From Sphingobium sp. MI1205 (GTDB lineage Bacteria > Pseudomonadota > Alphaproteobacteria > Sphingomonadales > Sphingomonadaceae): a DNA stretch of 64,000 nucleotides. The stretch is from positions 228,136-292,135 of the forward strand of contig NZ_CP005190.1 in assembly GCF_001563285.1 (NCBI RefSeq), written 5' to 3'. A program made the translations under genes and the position numbers. A model generated the notes under the pieces. It did not search any database. It was given only the letters and a program-made list of their open reading frames with translations, and was not told where the DNA came from. The stretch's first letter is position 1. Each line of letters begins with the position of its first letter. Below are positions 34,786-42,424 of the stretch, in pieces.

Positions 34786-35420
34786 GCGTTCACCGCGCCT
34801 TTCGTGGCGCCGCTCAGCTGCTTGTAATTGCTGACCCGCTTCGGATCGATGCCGAGCGGTCGCCGATAAGAAGGATCGCGCTCATCCCGGCTCGGCTGCG
34901 GGGCAGTTTCTGCCACCTTGAACTCGAAAGGTTGCAGGCAGTCATAATTCGGGCCGCCCTCCGCCGTCTTCGAGCCTTCGATCGTATTGATGGAAGGCGC
35001 AACCCAGTCCACGATATATTCGCGCGCTACGATGCCCCATTTGCCCTCGCGCTTTTCCATGCGATCGATATAACGACCGCCGATGGCGCTGAACGGGGCA
35101 CCGGTCTTGTTCATTCCGGAATAGGACAGGTAGGTTTCGCAGTGAGCGACGTCGCCGTCGATCCAGGCCAGGTGATTACCGATCATATGCTGGGTCGCAC
35201 TATGGTTTTCCGAGTGCATCTTGCTTACCCATGTCCAAAACTCGTCCGGCGATCCCACAAACATGCTGTGATCGTCGATCGCGTCATTATGGTAGGCAGA
35301 CAGCACCATCTCCTTATCGAGACGGTCGACGCCTCGGCAATAGCGGTTCACGACATCGAGTATTTCCTGCCGATCCATGAGATAGGTCAGCTTCTCGTGC
35401 ATCTCTTCAAGCGTCATCAT
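34782..35420 (-). CDS. NTF2/SnoaL-like protein
   Basis: The start is ATG 35420, giving 212 residues; ATG 35417 is the next codon. The first 150 residues have the cone-shaped NTF2-like pattern (LMDRQEILDVVNRYCRGVDRLD, then a second half with MHSENHSATQHMIGNHL and HCETYLSYSG). Relatives act as dehydratases, isomerases or oxygenase beta subunits. The His/Asp set here could be catalytic. It overlaps both neighbours by four bases. The function is not defined. Confidence 0.78.
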   Translation of the reverse strand: MMTLEEMHEKLTYLMDRQEILDVVNRYCRGVDRLDKEMVLSAYHNDAIDDHSMFVGSPDEFWTWVSKMHSENHSATQHMIGNHLAWIDGDVAHCETYLSYSGMNKTGAPFSAIGGRYIDRMEKREGKWGIVAREYIVDWVAPSINTIEGSKTAEGGPNYDCLQPFEFKVAETAPQPSRDERDPSYRRPLGIDPKRVSNYKQLSGATKGAVNA

Positions 35421-36526
35421 TGGCTGCTTCTCCGGTTCCAGTCTGCCGCACATTCGATGCGATCGAGCAGACGGTGTGTTTGGACGGCGTCGGCAAAGGT
35501 GGGAGCGGTCGAGGAGCCGGTGGCGAGATCCTCATGGACCGCGCGGTATGCGTGAGCGACGGCATCGGAATGTCTCGACGGATCAGTGCCGACGAGGCGG
35601 TATGCCGCCGGAACGGGCAGGGGGCCGAGAGGTTCGCCGCCCCGGCGCCCCTGTATCCGTACATGGCCATATTGAAGGTGACCGGTGTCGCCCTCTACGA
35701 TCAGATCGCCTTCACGACCATTGATCTCCCAACGGAAGCCCCCCACTGGCGCATCCCCTCCGCGATACTGGAGCGCAACGACCGCACCACTGTCGAGGGT
35801 ACCGCCGACGACCACCTGATCCGGAGCCGTCGCCTTGACTACGCCGTCGCCATCGATGAGATCGACCGAGCGATAGCCTGTCGCCAAACTCGCATGCAGA
35901 CGGGAAAAGTCGCCGAGAACCCAGGTAAACAGATCGATCATATGACCGAACGGGATGCTCAGCATCGTCGCACCTGTGGTATCGTCGAGCACATAAGCCA
36001 TGTTGGTCATGCTGGCACCGCCCCAGGGGAAGCCGCCCGAGCCGAGGACATTGGACGAAACGACCTCGCCGACATAGCCTTGGCCCGTCAGATCGCGCAG
36101 GTATCGAAGGGCCGGTGCGCTCCTTCCCTGTAAGCCGGCGAAAGCCGAAACACCACGCGAGTGGGCGCCGGCCGCCATCGCGTCGGCCTGCTCCACGCCT
36201 TTCCCAAGCGGCCATTCGCAATAGACGGCTTTGCCCCGCCCGAGAGCGTGTGCGACCAACTCCTCATGCTGGGGCACTTTGACGGTCACAACCACCAGTT
36301 CCACGTCAGCTCTGGCGACAAGTTCGGCAGGCTCCGCGGTGGCAAAGTCGATGCCATACGCCTCCCCCGCGGCCTTTGCGCTCTCCGGCGTCGATGCGGA
36401 CAGCCCTTTTATGAGGAATCGATCCGGCATGGCTCGGAGCGCCTCGAGATGGGATGTCGCGGCCCAGCCCCCCTTGGCGCTCAATCCAATAATGCCGACG
36501 CCGAGCGGTGTACCTGTCGCTGGCAT
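35417..36526 (-). CDS. Gfo/Idh/MocA-family oxidoreductase (Gal80-like)
   Basis: This encodes 369 residues. The N-terminal Rossmann fold reads VGIIGLSAKGGWAATSHLEAL, and the usual EKP tripeptide is replaced by CEWPLGKG (about residue 100), as in the Gal80-like branch. That branch often lacks the catalytic Lys, and some members do not turn over sugars at all. The C-terminal domain has HMIDLFTWVLGD and ends in the usual family tail. The start overlaps the P450 stop by one base. It could be a ketone/alcohol oxidoreductase or a sensor; uncertain. Confidence 0.8.
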   Translation of the reverse strand: MPATGTPLGVGIIGLSAKGGWAATSHLEALRAMPDRFLIKGLSASTPESAKAAGEAYGIDFATAEPAELVARADVELVVVTVKVPQHEELVAHALGRGKAVYCEWPLGKGVEQADAMAAGAHSRGVSAFAGLQGRSAPALRYLRDLTGQGYVGEVVSSNVLGSGGFPWGGASMTNMAYVLDDTTGATMLSIPFGHMIDLFTWVLGDFSRLHASLATGYRSVDLIDGDGVVKATAPDQVVVGGTLDSGAVVALQYRGGDAPVGGFRWEINGREGDLIVEGDTGHLQYGHVRIQGRRGGEPLGPLPVPAAYRLVGTDPSRHSDAVAHAYRAVHEDLATGSSTAPTFADAVQTHRLLDRIECAADWNRRSSQ

Positions 36527-37782
36527 TAACCGGCGGTCCGCGGTCCGGGCGTGAACGTCACGTTGAGGCTTTCCAGTGCATGGATCTGAAAGTGTTCCAT
36601 GAACTTTGGCGCCGGATGTTTGTCCGAAATCTGGATGTTCTGCAGGCGTTCCAGCAGCCGGGCTATCGCGACGCGCATTTCCATTCGCGCGAGCTGATTG
36701 CCGACGCAGAAATGAATGCCCCTGCCGAACGCGAGGTGATTGCGAACGCCCTTGCGATCAATGTCAATCTTTTCCGGGCACTCCCATTTGGCCTTGTCGT
36801 AATTCCCGGCAAGGTAGCTGACCTGAACCACGGATTCCTTGGGGATCGACACGCCCTGAAGTTCGGTGTCCTGCGTCGTATAGCGATATTGATGCGGGAC
36901 GGGCGCATGCGCGCGCAGCATCTCCTCGATCACCGCCGGGATCATCGTGGGATCGCCGAGCAGGCGCGCCTTCAACGCCGGATCGGTCAGGATCATGTAC
37001 ATGGCACTTGTAATGCCGGTCGTCGTGGTCTCGTTGCCCGCGACAAGGATGAGCTGCGCGATCATCAGCAACTGGCCCATCGTCAGCTTTTCGCCATTGA
37101 CCTCCGCATGGACGAGCCGGCTCAACATATTGTCATTGGGCGCGGCCTCATACTCGCGGGCGCGCGCCGCGAGATAGTTCTGCATATCGATCATCCGATC
37201 GGTAAGCATGAGTTCGCGATCAGGCGGGCAATTCGGATCATTGCGATCGACCCAGGCCGTCGACCAGAGCTTGAACTGCTCATAGTCTTCGCGCGCGACG
37301 CCGAGCTGATCGGAAATGATATACATCGGCAGGTGGACGGCGAACCCTGATCCGAGATCGCTTTCGCCTTGCTCGATGAAGCCGTCGATCAGTTCATCCA
37401 CCAGCTTTAGCGCGTAAGGCTCCAGTTTCTTGACATAGCTCGGCGTAAAGACCTTATCGACCAGGGCGCGGTGCAAACCATGTTCCGGCGGATCGGCAAA
37501 GGCGAGCACATGTTCCTCGGGCCAGCCGCGTTCACGGTAGCGCTTCGCAACCTCTTCCGACACCGACGTCTGCCGGTTGATCATGATCGGCGTTTTGCTG
37601 GAAAAGATTTCCGGATGGCTGTTGACGTAGTGAATGTCGTCGTACCGGCTGACGATGTACATCCCGGTGCCGGGATCACGATAGACGGGGGCTTCTTCAA
37701 GCAGCCGATTGAGGAACGGGAAAGGGCAGCGCTGCACTTCGCCCGATGCGTAGGTTCCCAGATCGTCTTGTGTGATTTCCAT
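36526..37782 (-). CDS. Cytochrome P450 (second)
   Basis: ATG 37782, behind GGAGCGGGACT, gives 418 residues. It has the full P450 signature: I-helix AGNETTTTG (about residue 240), ExxR in IEEMLRAHAP, and haem loop FGRGIHFCVGNQLARME. It is of the soluble bacterial class I type and has no electron partner next to it, so it may use the ferredoxin at 23854-24186. It differs clearly from the first P450, so it probably attacks a different position or intermediate. Confidence 0.92.
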   Translation of the reverse strand: MEITQDDLGTYASGEVQRCPFPFLNRLLEEAPVYRDPGTGMYIVSRYDDIHYVNSHPEIFSSKTPIMINRQTSVSEEVAKRYRERGWPEEHVLAFADPPEHGLHRALVDKVFTPSYVKKLEPYALKLVDELIDGFIEQGESDLGSGFAVHLPMYIISDQLGVAREDYEQFKLWSTAWVDRNDPNCPPDRELMLTDRMIDMQNYLAARAREYEAAPNDNMLSRLVHAEVNGEKLTMGQLLMIAQLILVAGNETTTTGITSAMYMILTDPALKARLLGDPTMIPAVIEEMLRAHAPVPHQYRYTTQDTELQGVSIPKESVVQVSYLAGNYDKAKWECPEKIDIDRKGVRNHLAFGRGIHFCVGNQLARMEMRVAIARLLERLQNIQISDKHPAPKFMEHFQIHALESLNVTFTPGPRTAG

Positions 37783-37915
37783 AGTCCCGCTCCACTGCCC
37801 CCGGCTCCGACTCTCTTGCGAAGTCGCCCAAGGCGGCATTCAAAAGTTTGCTGGATTCGTCCTAGCAGACGAGCCGCCTGAGTCCTGTCACCGAGCACCG
37901 GGACAGCGGCGGCGA

Positions 37916-38317
37916 TCAGGCCGTAAGTGCGCCCGCGCCGCTCAGTGCGACATGCTCATCCTGCTCGGGGAGCGCGCCGGATACGCCGATTGCGCCGACA
38001 CAGTATCCCTCATGGTAAAGCGGTATGCCGCCACGAAAAGGATGCAGGCCGGCGATAGCGATCATGGATGGCGTAGCGCTGACAGCCTGCTCCAGCGACG
38101 CGGAAGACATGTTCAACTCGACGGCGGTGCGCGCTTTGCCCTCAGCCACGCGCAGCGAAATGAGGGGCGCTCCCTCAAGCCGATCCAGGCGCAACAGATG
38201 GCCGCCGTCATCCAGGATGCAGATCGTTACCGCGAGCCCATCCTTTTGCGCGGCGATGCGGGCTGCCGCCATGATGTGATCGATTTCGGTAAGGGTGAGG
38301 CACGGCCGCGAAATCAT
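37916..38317 (-). CDS. GlcG/HbpS-like (DUF336) protein
   Basis: This encodes 133 residues. The family pattern is clear: LTEIDHIMAAARIAAQ, then ICILDDGGHLLRLDR, a Lys/Ala-rich helix and LHPFRGGIPLYHEGYCVGAIGVSG. Members bind haem or small molecules, and many lie in catabolic operons with unknown catalytic roles. The ATG overlaps the stop of the preceding SDR by four bases. A 133-base gap with no gene follows before the P450. Confidence 0.85.
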   Translation of the reverse strand: MISRPCLTLTEIDHIMAAARIAAQKDGLAVTICILDDGGHLLRLDRLEGAPLISLRVAEGKARTAVELNMSSASLEQAVSATPSMIAIAGLHPFRGGIPLYHEGYCVGAIGVSGALPEQDEHVALSGAGALTA

Positions 38318-39228
38318 AAGTCTTCCTCACCCGGCGCCGTTGCGCTTGCATCCGAGGATTTCTCGGCCGTCTCGAGCGGCGCGGTCTGGTACATGTCTAG
38401 GATGACGGCGTCGATTTCCCTGTCCGTTCGGGAACGGGCCATGTCACACATATATTCAGCGTCGCTGCCTACCGGATAGCGGGTCTCGGGCCGTTCCACC
38501 TCCAGCGCGTGAACAATGACAGCGGCGACCGTATCGGGCGAAGTGAACTTCTGGGCTGCGAGCCCTTCATCCGCCCTGTACTTCATCTGCCGGTAAAGCC
38601 GCCCGTACAAGGCTTCCTCGTCCGCAGGCAGGTCGGCGATCACCTTTGCGAGCGATGCCTGGCTGCGTCGCATCATCTGAGTGTCGAGCGCGCCTGGTTG
38701 GACAAGAACCACCTCAACGCCCCAAGCGCCGGCCTCCTGGCGCATGACATCGACCAGACCCTCAAGCGCGAATTTCGAAGCGACATAGCTCGCCATCATC
38801 GGCGTAGCGACGACACCCGACCACGACCCTGTGAATATCATCCTACCTCTGGTCTGCCGAAGGGCCGGGAGGCAGGCCTGGTAGACTGCGAGGTTGGAGA
38901 GGCAGTTGATTTCCATCGTACGACGAAAGACGTCGGGCGCCGTCGTCTCGGCCGGAGCGAAAGGGGCCACGGCCGCGCATATGATGACCGCGTCCAGCGA
39001 TCCTAGATTACGAATAAGCCGTTCAACGAGCGTCTTGAGATCCTCGGACCGAGCCAGATCGGCGACTTCAACCGCAACACAGTCTGGACAGGCCTTCGTG
39101 AAGGCAAAGAGGGCGTCAATGCTCGAAACCGTAGCGCCCACCCTGTACCCGGAAGTAAGCAACGTCCGGATCACAGAAAGGCCCATGCCGCCATTTCCGC
39201 CGATCACAAGAGCGGTAGGCTCCGTCAT
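38314..39228 (-). CDS. Short-chain dehydrogenase/reductase, longer form
   Basis: This encodes 304 residues. The cofactor motif is IGGNGGMG (about residues 9-16), a variant of TGxxxGxG. ICAAV replaces NNAG, and the active site is GSWSG...YVASK. The extended C-terminus with EVERPETRYPVGSDAEY resembles SDRs that act on sterols, retinoids and similar bulky alcohols. It is the fourth SDR type in the second run counting from the ends and could handle a hydrophobic intermediate. Confidence 0.85.
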   Translation of the reverse strand: MTEPTALVIGGNGGMGLSVIRTLLTSGYRVGATVSSIDALFAFTKACPDCVAVEVADLARSEDLKTLVERLIRNLGSLDAVIICAAVAPFAPAETTAPDVFRRTMEINCLSNLAVYQACLPALRQTRGRMIFTGSWSGVVATPMMASYVASKFALEGLVDVMRQEAGAWGVEVVLVQPGALDTQMMRRSQASLAKVIADLPADEEALYGRLYRQMKYRADEGLAAQKFTSPDTVAAVIVHALEVERPETRYPVGSDAEYMCDMARSRTDREIDAVILDMYQTAPLETAEKSSDASATAPGEEDL

Positions 39229-39256
39229 CGCGGAATGCCCGCGGCTGTCTTGGACG

Positions 39257-40372
39257 TCACAACGCTTCTCGAACGAGAGCGAGCGTGCGGTGATCTTCGA
39301 CCGCAGTGGAGACCCTTAGCAGAGCGAGCGCCATCGTCTCCCAGCCGTAGCTTTCGGGCGGGCAGGTCAGCCAACCGATATATAATGTCCAGAGCGCCGC
39401 CCGGCGATGTTCGGTCCAGAGAACGTCTGACGTGGGCGGCGACCCGACACCAAACTCGATCAGCTTGTCACGGTAATAGTCGAGCAACGCACGCTCATGC
39501 TCGCGCCGCTCAGCGATCGATAGCGCCGTATTGATGATATAAGTGACATCGTGGAGCGCGAAACCTCTCACGCAGAGCTGCCAATCGTGCAGCCCCACGC
39601 TTGAATCCGGCATGCGATAGGTATTGCCTATATGAAGGTCGCCATGAAGCAAGGTCTGCGGCAGTCTTGCCTGATGCTGCTTGTTCGCGCACATCCCTGC
39701 GAACAGCTCACGTTCGGTCGTACCGAGTCGCTCCAGCAATTCTCGCTTGAATTTGTGCAGCTCGAGCTGGCTGCGAATGCCCTCTTCCGGAATCACGTTC
39801 CGCATGTGGTTCTCGACACCACCGCTCAAGTGGGTTTCCACCCACGCCAAGTCTCCAGCAAAGCGATCACTTTCCCAAAAGCTCGCATGAACCTTGGCGA
39901 TCGCATCAAGAATGCGTTTCACATTCTCGACACCAACTTCTTCGAGATTGCTTGGGAACGTCGCACCACGGCGCGTGACATCCTCCATGATTAACAGATA
40001 GCGCTTCGCAACCGGATCGAAATGGCCACCTAGCGAGCGAGGCGCTTCAATGGAAAGACCCGGCCTTATCCGGTTATAGAAATTGACCTCATTCGCGAAC
40101 AGGCCGTCGAGCTGGCAATACCAGGCATCGGTGCCTTTCTTGCGCGGATCGAACGATAGCTTCAGGATGACGTCGCGCGGCAAGTCCGCCGGAGATTGAT
40201 CGGAATAGCTTAGCCGCGCAGTGGCGCGCGCCGAGGTCGATACGTCGCCATCGCCATATTCATGCGATTTGACGATCGTGACGGCGTCGATGGCAGCGCC
40301 AGGCACCACCTGCCTGACAATGTCCGTCAACAGCTCGGGGGCCAAATCATATGGAGATGAAGGGATTTGCAT
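39257..40372 (-). CDS. APH/EcKinase-like phosphotransferase
   Basis: This encodes 371 residues. The kinase-like fold shows DVILKLSF with the ATP-binding Lys, LIMEDVTRRG at the hinge, the catalytic HGDLHIGNTYRMP (about residue 243) and LHDWQ at the metal site. Members phosphorylate hydroxyl groups of antibiotics, sugars or ecdysteroids. EcKinase-like genes beside oxygenases and CoA enzymes are seen in steroid and terpenoid clusters, but their substrates are poorly known. It might activate an alcohol for elimination (inference). Confidence 0.82.
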   Translation of the reverse strand: MQIPSSPYDLAPELLTDIVRQVVPGAAIDAVTIVKSHEYGDGDVSTSARATARLSYSDQSPADLPRDVILKLSFDPRKKGTDAWYCQLDGLFANEVNFYNRIRPGLSIEAPRSLGGHFDPVAKRYLLIMEDVTRRGATFPSNLEEVGVENVKRILDAIAKVHASFWESDRFAGDLAWVETHLSGGVENHMRNVIPEEGIRSQLELHKFKRELLERLGTTERELFAGMCANKQHQARLPQTLLHGDLHIGNTYRMPDSSVGLHDWQLCVRGFALHDVTYIINTALSIAERREHERALLDYYRDKLIEFGVGSPPTSDVLWTEHRRAALWTLYIGWLTCPPESYGWETMALALLRVSTAVEDHRTLALVREAL

Positions 40373-40389
40373 CCGGTATGTCCTCGATC

Positions 40390-40827
40390 TTATTCGAAAA
40401 GGGCAGCGAGCCCGTCGAGGCTACTCGCAAGCAGCGTCAATCGGCTCACTTCGAAGGCACGCGCCTCTACCTCCGGCAGCGGCGTATCATAAGTCAGCCT
40501 GCGCTCGACCAGGGTCGGCCCTTCGCTGTTGACTGGGTAGAGCTGCATGGCCCCGAAGACATTGTAAACGGGCAATGGCAAATCCCCGACGACATCATAT
40601 TCCTGTACCCAGTTGCGATCGTCGGCGCCGGTGAGCACTTCATCGAAATAAGAGCCATCGCCATATGTAACCCGCCGCTTTACACCGATCGTCAGTCCGT
40701 CGCCGCCTTCGAGGGTTATTTCGGGGTGATGCTCAATCCACCGGGAATGTGTGCCGAAGTCACGGATCGCTTGCCAAATTTCGGCTACGGGTGCGTTTAT
40801 AATCCGACGTGCGCGAACCGTTGGCAT
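40390..40827 (-). CDS. SRPBCC/polyketide cyclase-like protein
   Basis: This encodes 145 residues. The START-like fold begins VRARRIINAPVAEIWQAIRDFGTHSRWIEHH, a classic opening for the family, and has the long C-terminal helix. These proteins bind hydrophobic ligands in a deep cavity, acting as carriers, cyclases or isomerases. It precedes the kinase-like gene by 17 bases. It may bind the pathway substrate. Confidence 0.82.
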   Translation of the reverse strand: MPTVRARRIINAPVAEIWQAIRDFGTHSRWIEHHPEITLEGGDGLTIGVKRRVTYGDGSYFDEVLTGADDRNWVQEYDVVGDLPLPVYNVFGAMQLYPVNSEGPTLVERRLTYDTPLPEVEARAFEVSRLTLLASSLDGLAALFE

Positions 40828-40854
40828 TGCTCCTGTCCTCTCGAAAATCGGGGT

Positions 40855-41619
40855 TTAATGGGCGGTCATCCCACCATCGACCGGTATGGCGGCTCCAGTG
40901 ATGAAGGAAGCGTCGTCACTGGCGAGAAATGCCACGGCAGCCGCGATTTCATCGGGCTCGGCAAACCTCTTTAGCGCGTGCTTGTCGGCCCATGCCGCGG
41001 TCGTTCCCTCGTCCATGAACGATAGAGCCAATGGGGTGAGAACGCCGCCTGGGCAAAGTGCGTTCACGCGGACGTTGTGGCGGCCATATTCAAGCGCCGC
41101 CGAGCGGGTCATGCCGACGACGGCGGCCTTGGAGGCCGCATATATCGAGAGGGTTTCAAACCCGACCAGCGCTGCGGCAGACGCGATATTCACGATGGAT
41201 CCACCACCGCGAGCGATCATCCCCGGCAGCACGAACTTCATCGCGTGCCAGGATGCGCGCAGATTGACAGCGATCACGCGATCGAAATCCTGCCTTGTCC
41301 CTTCCGCGAGTAAAGCAGGTTTACCATCTATTCCGGCGTTGTTGACCAAAATATCGAGCCGGCCCCAACGCCGCTCTACTTCCAGGACTGCCTCGCGAAG
41401 AATTACCTCTTCACTGACATCACCGATGAGGGCAAATGTGCCACCTCCGATCGCCTCGGCGACACCTTGGACGCTGTTGTCGAGGTCGATGCATGCGACG
41501 CGAGCCCCTTCGGAGACGAGGCGCCGAACGGTGGCCGCGCCAATTCCTTGCGCGCCGCCGGTGACCACGGCGACCTTGCCGACTAGCCTGGGCTGGATGG
41601 GCGATTTCCCGCTTGTCAC
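40855..41619 (-). CDS. Short-chain dehydrogenase/reductase
   Basis: The start is likely GTG 41619 (overlapping the preceding stop as GTGA), giving 254 residues; GTG 41628 is an alternative. The motifs are TGGAQGIG, VNNAG and Ser...YAASK, with IDLDNS predicting NAD and FITGAAIPVDGGM at the end. It is translationally coupled to the SDR before it, so the two may form a pair acting on two hydroxyls. Confidence 0.9.
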   Translation of the reverse strand: MTSGKSPIQPRLVGKVAVVTGGAQGIGAATVRRLVSEGARVACIDLDNSVQGVAEAIGGGTFALIGDVSEEVILREAVLEVERRWGRLDILVNNAGIDGKPALLAEGTRQDFDRVIAVNLRASWHAMKFVLPGMIARGGGSIVNIASAAALVGFETLSIYAASKAAVVGMTRSAALEYGRHNVRVNALCPGGVLTPLALSFMDEGTTAAWADKHALKRFAEPDEIAAAVAFLASDDASFITGAAIPVDGGMTAH

Positions 41620-42371
41620 AGGGTCCACCCGCCGTCCGCAGCATAGCTTCCCCCGGTCAGAAAACTCGCGGATTTTGACGCCAGGAACACGATGACATTG
41701 GCGATCTCGTCAGCCGTACCGGGCCGCGGGATCGGCAGGCCCGACGCGAATTGGAGGATCGGCGCAAAAGCGGCATCTCCGCCCTCGGGGCGAACCATGG
41801 GCGTATCCACAAGGCCCGGATGCACAGAATTCACCCTGATGTTGTCACGAGCAAGATCGAGCGCTGCGACCTTGGTCATCCCCGTCACCGCAAACTTGCT
41901 AGCAGTATAGGCGATCGCGCCGCGCTCGGCCTTTAGGCCGGCGACCGACGACACATTGACGATCGCGCCACTCCCCCGATTGATCATCGAAGGCGCTACC
42001 GCCTTCATGCCGAGAAAACAGGACAATTGATTGATTTCGATCACTCGCCGATAATCGGCCTCGTTCAGCTCCTGCAGAGGCGTGGGAGCCGGAGCCACGC
42101 CGGCGTTGTTCACCAGTATGGAAACGGGTCCAAAACTGTCTTCAGCGACGGAGACGACCGTTTTCCAATCGCACCCGTTGCTGACATCGTGCGCGACGAA
42201 ACGTGCTGCCTCGCCAATTTCCTTCGCGACCTGGGTTCCTCGCGCCTGATCGATATCGGTCAAGATCACTTTGGCGTTGAGCGTAGCGAACATTTTTGCC
42301 GTCGCGGCTCCAATGCCGCTTGCCGCGCCGGTTACGATCGCGACGTCGCCGCGGAATGTTTCGGCGTTCAT
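41616..42371 (-). CDS. Short-chain dehydrogenase/reductase
   Basis: This encodes 251 residues, classical SDR with TGAASGIG (about residues 14-21), LTDIDQ, VNNAG, SSVAGLKAERGAIAYTASK at the active site and a SFLTGGSYAADGGW end. It starts 53 bases after the TonB-dependent receptor stop, so it is probably read from the receptor's promoter. It reduces or oxidises a ketone/alcohol pair. Confidence 0.9.
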   Translation of the reverse strand: MNAETFRGDVAIVTGAASGIGAATAKMFATLNAKVILTDIDQARGTQVAKEIGEAARFVAHDVSNGCDWKTVVSVAEDSFGPVSILVNNAGVAPAPTPLQELNEADYRRVIEINQLSCFLGMKAVAPSMINRGSGAIVNVSSVAGLKAERGAIAYTASKFAVTGMTKVAALDLARDNIRVNSVHPGLVDTPMVRPEGGDAAFAPILQFASGLPIPRPGTADEIANVIVFLASKSASFLTGGSYAADGGWTL

Positions 42372-42424
42372 GCGATATCCTCTGCCGGGGAGGCCAAGCT
42401 CGGATCGACCTCCCTCATCTCAGA

